NCBI GenBank assembly: GCA_949358305.1
Contig: OX442315.1
Location: forward strand, 9,574,427 to 9,638,426
Source: Strigamia acuminata
Taxonomy: Eukaryota; Arthropoda; Chilopoda; Geophilomorpha; Linotaeniidae
Direction of reading: 5' to 3'
Length of the DNA: 64,000 nt
Under the pieces are notes generated by a model. The model was given only the letters and a program-made list of their open reading frames with translations. It did not search any database and was not told the origin of the DNA. The translations under genes were made by a program, and so were the position numbers. Below, in pieces: positions 47,120 to 56,652 of this stretch. The stretch's first letter is position 1, and every line of letters begins with the position of its first letter.

Positions 47120-47128
47120 AGGAGGGGG
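47120..47128 (+). other. Copia polypurine tract
   Basis: AGGAGGGGG five bases upstream of the 3' LTR, the expected position for plus-strand DNA priming. Confidence 0.75.
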
Positions 47129-47326
47129 CCGATTGTTGATTTGCCGTGCTTGCTTGTTACTATGTATTTATATCGTATTATCAAGCGATAATGTTTTCCT
47201 TTGTTCTATATGTATTTATTTGCTATTGCATTTAACATTACGAGTGTTTGCAATGTCTCACATATATAACTTATGTATTACCGTACTGCCTCATTTAAAC
47301 GCCCGGGCGTTTAATTCTTTTTTTGG

Positions 47327-48448
47327 CACTGCATGAAATTGGAACTTTCCATGTTGTGAATGACCAGAAAAGTTCTTGGAAAGCCCACCTTTAACAGTTA
47401 TTAAAGTTGACTTTAGTTGTTGTGCTAAAGTTGACTTTACTACAACAACTTTCCTATAAAAAGCCTGCGTTTACAAGTACAACTTTCCTGAGTTAAAAAT
47501 CAACTTTACAATTTATGTAAAGTTAATGGTTAGAATGTCTTTACTAGAAAAAATAAAGTATAGTTTTTATAGCTTTACAATTACTTTAATAGATTAAATT
47601 CAATGTAAAATAATTAATTGAAATTGCGTGAAATGGCTGATCCATCAAATGTGGTTCATCAGTTTGACTGGACAGTACGTAAAGAGATGTATAACTTAAA
47701 AAATGTGAAAGAGAAAGTTTTGACACCGCAGAAAAAAAATTCATTTGGCACAGTGCTACCGGAAAATCTATGGAAACAATGACATCTATGTTATAATTCA
47801 TATAAAACAAGTGAAAAATATCAGATTTGGGGGAACATTCATTGGTTCACAAAACAGTAGAAGTCATCGATCTTCCTATGTAATGGCATCTTGGCTAACA
47901 TGTGATGAGTCTGTAAAGTCATGTAAAGTTGAAGAAGTTTAGTTACATCAAGTTTTAGTAACTAATGAACAAAAAAATCATATTATTCTTAAGGTTGCTT
48001 GGTTTGGTTTACAAATTACGTGAAAGCATCAGACGATGTATGGCAGACCTGTTGAAATTTTTGACCAAAATACAGAAGTTGAGGATGCTGACAGTTTTAT
48101 GCCGATTCAAAGAATTTTAACAAGATTTGCGTGTGTTTTTAAAAAAATCCATAATTGAAATGTGATTGTTGTTTGCCCTCTAACAAGGCAATTATAAGTA
48201 TGATATTGTTAATTTTAATACGAATTGTCTAGTAAATAAATAACTTATCTTTCCAGTATGTTTACATAACTTTATAACTTCATACTTACATAACTTTTCA
48301 GCATAAACATTTACAACATCTTTTCATGTTGGTAAAGCTAGCTTTCCAATTAATCTTTCACAACAACTATCCAAACATTATAAAGTTAAACTTTTCACAA
48401 GAAATTTTTATTACTTTTCAGTATGGAAAGTTCCAATTTCATGCAGTG
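47327..48448 (+). mobile_element. CACTA-like (EnSpm) non-autonomous element nested in the MITE
   Basis: Perfect terminal inverted repeats of 26 bp start CACTGCATGAAATTGGAACT. The trinucleotide TGG flanks both ends (47324-47326 and 48449-48451), and the uninterrupted MITE at 33223 has a single TGG at the equivalent site. CACT(A/G) ends with a 3-bp duplication are the signature of CACTA/EnSpm elements. No transposase is present; a decayed ORF of another kind lies inside. Confidence 0.85.
47745..48197 (+). pseudogene. Decayed ORF inside the CACTA-like element
   Basis: One frame is almost open for about 150 codons, broken by TAG (47940), TGA (about 48022) and TGA (about 48154). It reads through IIHIKQVKNIRFGGTFIGSQ, SHRSSYVMASW, then VLVTNEQKNHIILKVAWFGL, YGRPVEIFDQNTEVED, DSFMPIQRILTRFACVF and NVIVVCPLTRQL. 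The spaced pattern (SxxSxRSSxVMAxW ... DSFxPxxRIxxRxA ... VVxPL) resembles a protein segment I associate with CACTA-like elements in invertebrates. That resemblance is from memory and its function is unknown. Confidence 0.55.
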
Positions 48449-48711
48449 TGGGCCAACCCCCTCCCGGTAAAGTCGGTTCGGGGCGGCGCTCGGCGTCTAA
48501 TTGAACCCGGGCGTTTAAATGAGGCAGTACGGTATGCCTATAGGTGGCATTGTATACCTTGGGAGTCACATGACTTGAGAATAAACTCACTCTCTATGTT
48601 TGGATTCACACCTGTGCACACCTTGCTTTTTCTTTGCTCAATTGGAGTTTTTCCCACACCACTGCAGAATCAGGCAACTCACACAAATTAGTAGCTGATT
48701 TCAACACAATC

Positions 48712-49638
48712 TACATCGATTATTACGGTAAAAAGCCCCGGTCAATTGGAGGACATTGTTACGCATTAGTAATTGTGGATGCCGCCAGTCGGTGGTTAGA
48801 TGTGAGATTAACTGAGACATCTGACTGGAAGACGACAATCAAACAATTGCGAGGATTTATTCAGCGATGGGCATTTCCAAAAGTCATTATAAGCGACAAT
48901 GCGCAAGCTTTTCGTTCAATGGAATTTCAAGCTGCGTGCCAAAGTTTTGGTGCCATTAATCGCTACACGGCAGTTTATCATCCACAAGGAAACTTGGCCG
49001 AGAGACTAAATCAAGCATTGAAAAATTGCATTTTAGCGTATATTGAAGAGCATGTGCGCGGGGATGTTCATATTGGATATTTTGTGTTGGCAATTAACAC
49101 AGCTTATCAGGCTTCACTTCAATATTCTCCTTATCAGATGGTGACGGGACAAGAGGCGCGTTATCCAGGTGATTTCGATTCGGACACCGACGATGGACAG
49201 TCACTGCCGCCAGCACGAGCGCGAGAGATGCATGAATTGATGAGAGAATTGCAAAATAATGTCACTGCAAATTTACAAAAAGCTCAAATTAGACATAAGC
49301 GTTGGTGTGATCGAAAAAGAAGACCACACGATTTCAAACCAGGCGATTTTGTGTCTATTAAAAATCGACTATTGTCATCAGCGGACCGACAGTTTGCTGC
49401 AGGACTTCGACAGGGGACGGAGGGCGTTTACGTAATCCATAAATTAACTGGACCCAATACTGTCATTCTTATGGACAAGGATGGTCGTCGAATGCTGTCG
49501 TATAACGTCGTAGAATTGCGCCATTGGTTCAACAATGACGATGACCTAGACCAAACGGACGCAACGATAATCGAAAAACATGTTGCTGCGTTTACATCGG
49601 AAATTGAAACTATCATCGCTTCATTTTCGATAAAATAA
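48712..49638 (+). pseudogene. Gypsy-1 integrase catalytic core and C-terminus
   Basis: Continues the Gypsy-1 integrase after the Copia insertion in the same frame. Catalytic triad: YIDYYGKKP (first Asp), IISDNAQAFRS (second Asp) and GNLAERLNQALKN (Glu). Downstream, HKRWCDRKRRPHDFKPGDFV and TGPNTVILMDKDGRR are the C-terminal SH3-like/GPY region. The frame is open to its stop at 49638. Because the Copia element separates it from the finger domain it is listed as part of a broken gene, although this segment itself is undamaged. Confidence 0.9.
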
Positions 49639-50173
49639 CCAAAATTCTTTTCATTTTATAATTTTATTTCTTTCTTTACTTTACCCAAACTTCTTTCCTT
49701 CTTGTGTTTATAATTTTCCCTGCTTTAAACCAAATATTTACGGAGGATAGACGCTAAAAATAGTAAGTAAAGATTAGTTTAAGAATTTGAAATTCATCAA
49801 TTTAAAATAATGATGCGAAAATTTACTAAGTCCAACCTCATGCTTCTTTGAAGTGCGTGATTAAATCTCGTTTACTCGAGAGGTCCGTGTTATTTTTTAT
49901 GACGAGGCGACCCCGTAGCGAGACCGCGTGTATTAAAGACATGTGAGGACACGACTTAGCCACTTTGAACTTAACTTTCGTCTAAATAGTCGCCTCTAAA
50001 ACGTTTAACAATCACCCAATTTTGATTAATATTGTTAGAAATTGTGCGTCTATCATCCGTAAGTATCTTTTATCTCACAACAAATCATTTTTAATTGAAT
50101 ATTTTCGTTAAAATAACTTTTTTCTTTCTGGAAAATTTCCATTTCTTTTAGTTTCATTATACAAAGTTACAGC
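49639..50173 (+). other. Gypsy-1 region between integrase and the third ORF
   Basis: 535 bp without an open frame of note. Not obviously LTR, as the sequence has no counterpart in the proposed 5' LTR. Confidence 0.5.
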
Positions 50174-50285
50174 ATGGCGTCTTATGATCCAAATGTAACA
50201 ATTAAGATTCCAAAACCGACGCAAAAAGGTTACCCCAAATACCTACCGATGCCACCAATCGAAGCTTCGGGCGAAGGACTAGTGT
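50174..50285 (+). pseudogene. Start of a third Gypsy-1 ORF, cut by Gypsy-2
   Basis: An ATG opens MASYDPNVTIKIPKPTQKGY and continues to the Gypsy-2 boundary (about 37 codons, closed only by TGA created in the incoming LTR). No signal peptide or transmembrane segment is visible in what remains, so an env-like identity is not supported. It could be an accessory ORF or chance. Confidence 0.35.
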
Positions 50286-50748
50286 TGTGACGGTTTATAA
50301 GTGCTATTTATTAATAACACAGCCGAATTTTAAGTGTTTTTGGCAAAAACCCGCATTTGTCAATGCTCAAAGTCGCCACTAGATGGCGCGATTACATTTC
50401 GGCGGTAAATTCGAAATACGAGTTGAGAAGTTAGTAAATAAATATAAGAATATATTTATTTGTATGAAACAACACTTTATTAAGATTAATATAAATATAT
50501 ATTAATGATTATTGTTCACACTAAGCGATGGGAATCTCTAGTTCAGCAGAAATGGAGATTTGGTAATCCATCGATCAAACGATCGATGTGATTGGTGAAT
50601 CCATTTCCGGTCCTGGGTATCCAGTTCCGGTTGTGGTGTGAATTAGCATATTGCTCCTCCGTATCCACTTCCGGTGATACGGGATTGGAGGGATTCGTGG
50701 AACCCATGTTCCAATTGGTTGATTGGATTAATCCTTAAATCCAGCCAG

Positions 50749-50758
50749 GTTATATAAA
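50749..50758 (+). promoter_or_regulatory. TATA box of the Gypsy-2 LTR
   Basis: TTATATAAAC about 460 bp into the LTR. Transcription would be expected to start some 25-30 bp downstream, placing the twin hairpins near the RNA 5' end. Confidence 0.5.
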
Positions 50759-50852
50759 CCCAAACAACCGGCCATTCCGCGGCTCTGTTTGATTATTTCT
50801 GTTTGGTATTATTACTTAAGAAATATGATTCGTTGTCCATGAAAAACCACTT

Positions 50853-50907
50853 GGTTCTTTGTTGATTTATTCGCAAAGAACCGCTGCATGATTCTACAGA
50901 ATCATGC
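50853..50907 (+). promoter_or_regulatory. Two consecutive hairpins in the Gypsy-2 LTR
   Basis: First: GGTTCTTTG (50853-50861) pairs with CAAAGAACC (50874-50882), 12-nt loop. Second, three bases later: GCATGATTCT (50886-50895) pairs with AGAATCATGC (50898-50907), 2-nt centre. Position just downstream of the TATA box suggests 5'-end RNA structure; function unknown. Confidence 0.7.
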
Positions 50908-51924
50908 GACCACCGGCAATTGAGGTCGACGTATTGGATTGTTATGTTGCATACATGTTCCAATGTACGGTCTCGCCGAGGAGAACCTGCCTTCTGTGCA
51001 ATTCAGTATCCTCCGGGCAGGACTGAGTGGTCATTTTCGGTATGAACGCATTTCGTAACCGCGAGTAAGCACCGGTATTGTTGGGAATTGGTTCCTTCAC
51101 CTGTTGGTGCCAAAGCAGTCTGTTTGACAGTAACCACGAGTAGCACCAAGTGTTTGGCAAGCTGATTCTCATGGTATTCGGTGCCAAAGCAGTCGTCTTG
51201 TCATTAGTACCGCGAAGGACTAAACTGCTGTGCGGAGCCGCGAGCTATCGACTCCTGTGTACGCGATACCGTCAATCGCTAGACGAACGACCGTGTTGCG
51301 GCGCAGGGGACGCTTGATACCGTTCTGCATGGCAAGGCGTTTTCTATCGATGGCAATTGTGTGTTGCGACGGGAAGTCTAACATTTATCCTTTACATTTA
51401 CGACAGAACAATATTAACTTGGCAACAAGTTAATTAATCAAGTCAGTAAATGAACACATTTATTTACACCAATATCCAACCTCAGTTGTGGCGGTGCAGA
51501 CAAAAGTCAACCGCATTTCTCAGATCATTCGATTTATCGACGTGCGATAATTTACACAAGCGAACCAAGGAACCAGCGAAGTCGTATCGGACTCCAGGGA
51601 CACAGCCATCCGGCTTAGACGACATCTATAACCAGGTCGAGCGATGGGGAAACCGCTCCCATCCTCCAGACACGTAATGATATTATTTTAGGGCCAGTTG
51701 GCCACTTCTTTGTATAGTTTAAATAGCTGATTTAACTTGCCAAAATGTCGGCATTAGTCCTATGTATAATTTAGCTCATTCATATTGTTTGCCAACAATA
51801 AACTTTAGTGTATTGATAGTTCTGTTGTCTTGTATTTATCTCATATTTGCATTCACTGTTTATTCATTGCGATCTCTTCCCGGTACTATTGATAAATGGG
51901 AGTTGTGGTCGTCACCGTCACACG

Positions 51925-51942
51925 TGGAGGTCCCACCGAGAT
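51925..51942 (+). other. Gypsy-2 primer-binding site (tRNA-Gln-like)
   Basis: TGGAGGTCCCACCGAGAT is complementary to ATCTCGGTGGGACCT-CCA, the 3' end characteristic of animal tRNA-Gln. It starts 2 bp after the LTR. Confidence 0.8.
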
Positions 51943-52715
51943 CAGGTTGCAATTAAATTCGATTGAATTGTAAAAATGAATGTTTGAGATATTTAAAGAC
52001 TAAAACTTTATAATAAGTTTACTATTTACAAATACATTTTGTTTTCTCGAAGAAAATGAATAATACAATTCTGCACGAAAGAATTGCAACAAGATTCCTA
52101 AAATCTATCACATGATAAGTGAGATAGGTCTATTCGGAGTGTTAAAAAGTTCAGAATTCAAAGAATTTAGATAACAAAGATTCGAAAAAATAGTTATATT
52201 TTAGATATCTGCTTTATTCTGAAAGAAATAAAAGTAAGAACAAGTTTAAACATGTTTAACGAATCGCAAGAAAAGAAAAACTTGCAAAATATGGAGTTTC
52301 GAAGTAAATCCAGTATTAAGGGAAAATTACAATAATGGAAAATGATTGACAAAGGTTGACAGTGAATTTTATTTTATTTTCGTGAAAAATACAAATTTGG
52401 AAATATTTACGAATATCTCTCGAAGGAATTTTATTTTATCAGTAAAAACTAAAATGTCGAAGAGAACGGACTTAGTAGAGAACTGATAACGAAAATAATA
52501 CGTTCGTTATATATTTGTTTGATAACAAATCAGCCTATCAGGAGCTAGGAGATCTAGAGATCCTCAGCCCCCTGCTATTAAAGGAGAGACAGATCAGACA
52601 GTGATCATTCGCTTCCAGACCAGACCAGCAGACGTGTTTCAGTAACCATCCTGACCGCGATTTGAAGTTTCCACCGCTAAATTAGTAAACGACCGATTTA
52701 ATTATATTTTATATA
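51943..52715 (+). other. Gypsy-2 leader
   Basis: 773 bp, AT-rich, with a GC-richer block near 52535-52600 (AGGAGCTAGGAGATCTAGAG). No long ORF. Confidence 0.55.
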
Positions 52716-53972
52716 ATGGATCCAAACAATCTTCCTAACGAAGAGAAAGTGGCCGAAGAAAAAGCCACAGAAGAAGTATCTAGCTTGAATTCAAGTTATG
52801 TAAAACTTTGTGATCAAACGGAAATGATTCCCGATGAACTCACACAGTTTTGTACGCATTATGAACTGGATAGAACACAGTTCAAAACCATAATCGAAGC
52901 TTCTGAATTTGTGACGAAGCGGGCGTTACGTAACGTACGTATTAATCCAACTCCGGAAAAACGCGTAGAACTTTTGAAGGAGAGTCTGGCGACCCATAAT
53001 TCTAATATGAACCCAATACCTTCGCCGAAGGATCTTCCCGAAGAAACGAGGTCACGATCAAAAAATCCACAACGAAAGTTGGGGGATCAAGCAAGGATTA
53101 AAACTCCGTCAGTTCGAAATCAAGATATTCGAGAGTTATTTCGAACTTCAAGCAAGGAATCACTTGATCAGTCCAGCTTGGGAGATAGAACCCCTCACTC
53201 CCGGAACGCCAGTTGTCACAATTCTCCAAGTATCCCGGAAGTAGGAGGATCTAATTTTTCATCTTTTCAAATAGAAAATGTTAAAAAGACCTCAAATCCA
53301 CATATCTATACGGAGAATGGGATGAGACATTTTGCCAAACAAACCCCTAAAGGGCGAGGAAACAAGTCCGCAATTCGACGGAAATTATCTCCACTGCCAT
53401 CACCCGTCTTAACTCAAACTCGTCAAGAACAATTGAGATTAGACGAAGTGGAAAAAGAGCGACTTCGACAAGAAGCAGTTAATCAAAAGAAGATTAACGA
53501 CAAAAAAATTCGTCAAGATAAACTCAACGAAGAAGCTTCTAAACAAGCTGAAGTTCGCAAGAAGGCAGCGGAAGATGAAAAGATCCCACACGATCAAGGA
53601 CAGAGTTTAGATCTAAACAAACTTTTGGATGGAATCAAGAGACAGCAAGTTGAGCTGGACAAACGACGAAAGGAACTCGACGAAACGACAGCGAATTTGT
53701 ATCGCGCTGAAAGCAAACAAAGAGATAAAGAAAAACTCTTAGACTCTCGTCTTAATCTTGCGGCATCCACCCATGCTAGTCACGGAAGTGAACCTCGCAA
53801 CGAGTCAAACCCCTCACGTGCATCGACAGATGACATTCCAAGTTCACACTCTTCTGCAGGAAACTCTACCAGAACTAGACTTGCCTCAGAAGAAACTAAT
53901 ATTTCGTTGGACTATATTTTAAAAATGAAACAAAATATGGCCACCCAATTCCAAAAACAATTGGATAGTTGA
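52716..53972 (+). CDS. Gypsy-2 gag, N-terminal ORF
   Basis: A 418-residue open frame starting at the first good ATG of the element. It carries QFCTHYELDRTQFKTIIEAS near the N-terminus, shared with Gypsy-3. A highly charged Glu/Lys/Gln-rich region (about residues 225-355) looks like a long coiled coil. It ends with TGA directly followed by ATG in the same frame, and the gag core continues there. So the TGA is either a nonsense change in a single gag or a real boundary with reinitiation or readthrough. Gypsy-3 also has one stop between these two parts, but TAG and not at the same place. Confidence 0.8.
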   Translation: MDPNNLPNEEKVAEEKATEEVSSLNSSYVKLCDQTEMIPDELTQFCTHYELDRTQFKTIIEASEFVTKRALRNVRINPTPEKRVELLKESLATHNSNMNPIPSPKDLPEETRSRSKNPQRKLGDQARIKTPSVRNQDIRELFRTSSKESLDQSSLGDRTPHSRNASCHNSPSIPEVGGSNFSSFQIENVKKTSNPHIYTENGMRHFAKQTPKGRGNKSAIRRKLSPLPSPVLTQTRQEQLRLDEVEKERLRQEAVNQKKINDKKIRQDKLNEEASKQAEVRKKAAEDEKIPHDQGQSLDLNKLLDGIKRQQVELDKRRKELDETTANLYRAESKQRDKEKLLDSRLNLAASTHASHGSEPRNESNPSRASTDDIPSSHSSAGNSTRTRLASEETNISLDYILKMKQNMATQFQKQLDS

Positions 53973-55067
53973 ATGAACACATTCGTTCAAACTCAACAGA
54001 CCGCTGGGTCTCAACGATCTAATAATCCAGGACCCAGTAAAGTCTTTTTCAAAGGACAGGACCTTCCAGTTTTCGACGGAAAACAGGAGGATATAGATAA
54101 ATTCTTATCAGTAGCTAAAACAGTAGCTATTTCCAAGGGACTAACCCTGGACGAGATGGTTAATCAAGGTATTCCAACCTACTTGTCAGGATTGGCCCAA
54201 CAATGGTATGACGAGAATAAAACCAAGTTTACCAATTGGGAAACCTTCGTGGAATTATTTTGTGAAGAATTCGACATGATTCCAACTACTCGACTCCGAA
54301 ATTTACGAAAAGTAATCCAAGGAGATGACGAACCTTTATATGAATTTCTAGTCAGATTCACTAAAGCCCAAGGATCATACTCCGAACGAGGAAATGTTGC
54401 CACCCTCTTCGACAACTTGAATTGGACAAGTTACAATAGATTAATTGATAGAGATCTGTACAGAAGCAATTCTGTAGACAAAATCTTTCAATTCGTACGA
54501 ATGAATAGAGCACTCTTTGAACCCCAGAGAATTCGTACAGAAAATTCTAAAGAAATGGATAAAGTGGTATCTAACAACCAGAAGTATTCTAAAGATACCA
54601 AAAACACGAGACCTTCCGCTCGTTCCACCCAAATGATGGAAATAGAGCCGGAGGAAGAAACGATTGAGGTCAACGAATTGATTGAAAATAATGTATCAAT
54701 GGATAGTTTATTATGCGCCATGTCAGAAAACCAGACAGGGAAATGTTTTCATTGCAAACAACCAGGTCATTTCAAAAGAGAATGTCCTTTGCTTCCAAAG
54801 CGAAAATTCAATAATAATTTCCCGGAAAATAATAATTCCAATAACAATAGCGCTAATCAGCAGCCGAACGAATTTAAGCGACAACGCCAAAATTGGGTAA
54901 CTGCCGAAGCTATTGATCAAAAAATGAAAGAATTAAAAACTGATATGCATAACAGTATGCAAACCACGATAAGTAAAACAGTGTCGGATTTGTTTAGTAA
55001 ATTCTTAGATCCTAAGAATGCAACCACGGCACCAATTACTGAAACCCCATCAGTTCCAAAAAACTAG
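53973..55067 (+). CDS. Gypsy-2 gag core and zinc knuckle
   Basis: A 364-residue ORF in frame with the previous one. The capsid-like core (about residues 25-190) contains DLPVFDGKQEDIDKFLSVAK and YLSGLAQQWYDENKTKFTNW. The zinc knuckle CFHCKQPGHFKREC (residues 258-271) is a canonical CX2CX4HX4C. An Asn-rich tail leads to the final codons CCA AAA AAC TAG, which form the frameshift site. It should supply capsid and nucleocapsid of the retrotransposon particle. No lesion is seen within it. Confidence 0.9.
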   Translation: MNTFVQTQQTAGSQRSNNPGPSKVFFKGQDLPVFDGKQEDIDKFLSVAKTVAISKGLTLDEMVNQGIPTYLSGLAQQWYDENKTKFTNWETFVELFCEEFDMIPTTRLRNLRKVIQGDDEPLYEFLVRFTKAQGSYSERGNVATLFDNLNWTSYNRLIDRDLYRSNSVDKIFQFVRMNRALFEPQRIRTENSKEMDKVVSNNQKYSKDTKNTRPSARSTQMMEIEPEEETIEVNELIENNVSMDSLLCAMSENQTGKCFHCKQPGHFKRECPLLPKRKFNNNFPENNNSNNNSANQQPNEFKRQRQNWVTAEAIDQKMKELKTDMHNSMQTTISKTVSDLFSKFLDPKNATTAPITETPSVPKN

Positions 55068-55089
55068 TGGCGGGGGTCTTAGAGCCCCC
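55058..55089 (+). promoter_or_regulatory. -1 ribosomal frameshift signal of Gypsy-2
   Basis: Slippery heptamer A-AAA-AAC (55058-55064), in phase with gag and immediately followed by TAG. Spacer of 7 nt (55065-55071). Hairpin 55072-55089: five G-C pairs plus a T-G wobble, 6-nt loop. The protease frame is -1. The same layout with a different stem occurs in Gypsy-3. Confidence 0.85.
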
Positions 55090-56136
55090 TATCAATAATT
55101 TCGAAGGAATTTTATCACCAGACTTGGAACAAGCTCTTTCTGAAACTTTGGATAATTTAACTATTCAAGATAAAGAAATCAAGCGTGCTCGTCCTAACCG
55201 GAAAACACGGAAAAGAAACTGGAATTATAAGTTTAAGATTGCATCAATTACGCCCTTTTCGGCAGAGGAGACAGCGAACCCGTTCTTGAATTTTCACGAC
55301 GACCTGTTTTCTCTAGATAAGGGGGACGAATCTTTAGCTCGACTAATACAAGATACGTCCAATCTTAATATTCGCGACGAATCCACCAGTTCTAGTGGAG
55401 GAGTATTCGAGAATTTACAATCTATGATTGATAATTTGAATCCCGACTCCAAATCTTCCAGATTTGCGAGATTAAAATCTTACATTAACGAGAATCAGTT
55501 AAAACGAAAAGATGGCATCGAACGAATTAATAGTTTGGGAAATCACATCGATGATCCCCGAATGAAAATTACCATAGGTGGACTCACCTACAATGCTTTG
55601 ATGGACTCAGGAGCCACACAGTGTTTTATTGGGTTACAATTACTAAGTAAAACTTGTGCATCTCCCGATTTCATACAAGATTGTCCAAAGCACATGAGAG
55701 TTTGTGCAGTTGGAGTTACTCACATTCCACTGGGACAGATTACTTTGTGTGTACAATGGGCAGACGGAGCAGAATTCACACCGATAAATTTTATTATTTT
55801 GGATAATAACGTGTGTGGATTAATTATCGGACATAACTTTATGCGCCGAACCAAAATTAATTTAAATCCAGCACGAGCTGTATTTACTTGCGACAGTAAG
55901 TCTGACTGGACTGCACCCTACGAAACTGACGAGTTAAATTGCAATTTAGCTCGAGTACAAGTGTTGACTGACAATACGACAGCCACACACACACCAGATA
56001 ATTGGGAGGAATTGTTGGTAAAGGATTGCGATTGTTCAGATGAAGAAAAAAGTAAATTACGAGAAGTAATTGCTAGTGTTAAGAACGTCTTTAGAGATAA
56101 AGTCGGATGTACTAACATAATCAAGCACAAGATCAC
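55067..56136 (+). pseudogene. Gypsy-2 protease and start of RT, cut by the BEL element
   Basis: Reached from gag by -1 frameshifting. Protease: MKITIGGLTYNALMDSGATQ (catalytic DSGA) and VCGLIIGHNFMRRTKI at its end. The spacer before RT (NVFRDKVGCTNIIKHKI) stops at the BEL target site ATCAC. Undamaged apart from the insertion; the RT continues at 62838 with the frame preserved across the duplication. Confidence 0.88.
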
Positions 56137-56652
56137 TGTTAAACTTGAAGTAAATAAAAAGTTATTCGAAGTTTACCAATCAATTTCCAAAGTTCTCTGG
56201 ATACAAATGATGTTTCTTGAAGTCAAATTGAATGTTGAAAAATGTCGTTGGAGTTTCAAGGAAGCACGACCACACAGTTTAAGGTATAAAAGTACACTGA
56301 GTTTATTTTAATCTTAAAGGTAAATGCAAATGACACGGTTCACAGAACCAATCACAAGCATCCGTAAGGTATGGGCATGACGTGTTCGAGCAGAGGAATG
56401 CAAAGGGATTAAAAGGGATTAACAAGTTAAGATTCCAATAAAAGAACAGGTCAACACATCTCAATGGAAATACAAAATACATTATAATATAAAAATGTAA
56501 CATCGAAATCAAATACACAAATCAAATAAAATCATAAATTCAATATTAAAAATCACAAGTAAAAAATGGAAATATAAATCAACAATACTAATTTAAACAA
56601 TATAAATGAAACTCAAATAATAATTCACGCGTAAAATCATCCGATTTTCACA
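56137..56652 (-). mobile_element. BEL/Pao 3' LTR
   Basis: 516 bp, near-identical to 62316-62837. The terminal pol codons run into it, the stop TGA overlapping its first bases. Confidence 0.95.

Larger units (their letters stand above)
47281..48532. mobile_element. TA-flanked MITE with CCGTACTGCC termini, enlarged by a nested element
   Basis: Same family as 33223-33392: identical 28-bp termini, TA at both flanks (47279-47280, 48533-48534) and the same CCCCCTCCCGGTAAAGTCGG interior. Outside the nested 1,122-bp insert the MITE is about 127 bp, shorter than the other copy by an internal deletion. Confidence 0.93.
40627..48706 (+). mobile_element. Copia: complete but decayed Ty1/copia-type retrotransposon
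   Basis: Inserted in Gypsy-1 integrase with the 5-bp duplication CAATC (40622-40626 and 48707-48711); removing it restores the frame (HT-IYIDYYG). Domain order gag, protease, integrase, RT, RNase H is that of Ty1/copia elements. The two LTRs differ by four substitutions that I can see and a 15-bp indel, apart from a transposon inserted in the 3' LTR. Coding lesions: an in-frame TGA, two frame changes, a small deletion and an 1,142-bp insertion. Confidence 0.95.
47134..48706 (+). mobile_element. Copia 3' LTR, split by a nested transposon
   Basis: LTR halves are 47134-47280 and 48535-48706. They align end to end with the 5' LTR and differ by a 15-bp segment (GCAATGTCTCACATA region) and four substitutions. 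The split is at TA in ATGTATTATGCC, where the TA-flanked MITE inserted. Confidence 0.95.
32468..50285 (+). mobile_element. Gypsy-1: Gypsy-type retrotransposon riddled with nested insertions
   Basis: Plus-strand order is LTR, primer-binding site, gag, protease, RT, RNase H, integrase, short third ORF; this is the Gypsy order. Three insertions interrupt it: a DNA element (37838-38874), a Copia element (40627-48706) and Gypsy-2 starting at 50286. Removing the first two at their target duplications brings the flanking reading frame back in register. The 3' LTR would lie beyond the window. In-frame TGA codons at 36848, 39046 and 39217 and a frame change near 37510 show the copy is inactive. Confidence 0.88.
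50286..51922 (+). mobile_element. Gypsy-2 5' LTR (1,637 bp)
   Basis: Starts TGTGACGG and ends CCGTCACA, a perfect 8-bp inverted repeat, 2 bp before a primer-binding site. A TATA box (TTATATAAAC) lies at 50749-50758. AATAAA occurs at about 51796-51801. Two adjacent hairpins sit about 100 bp after the TATA box. Only one LTR is in the window, so boundaries rest on the inverted ends and PBS. Confidence 0.8.

Noticed and set aside
49639-50285. 3' LTR of Gypsy-1 here
   Set aside because: No sequence shared with the proposed 5' LTR and no TG...CA boundary or polypurine tract found; the 3' LTR is more likely beyond Gypsy-2.
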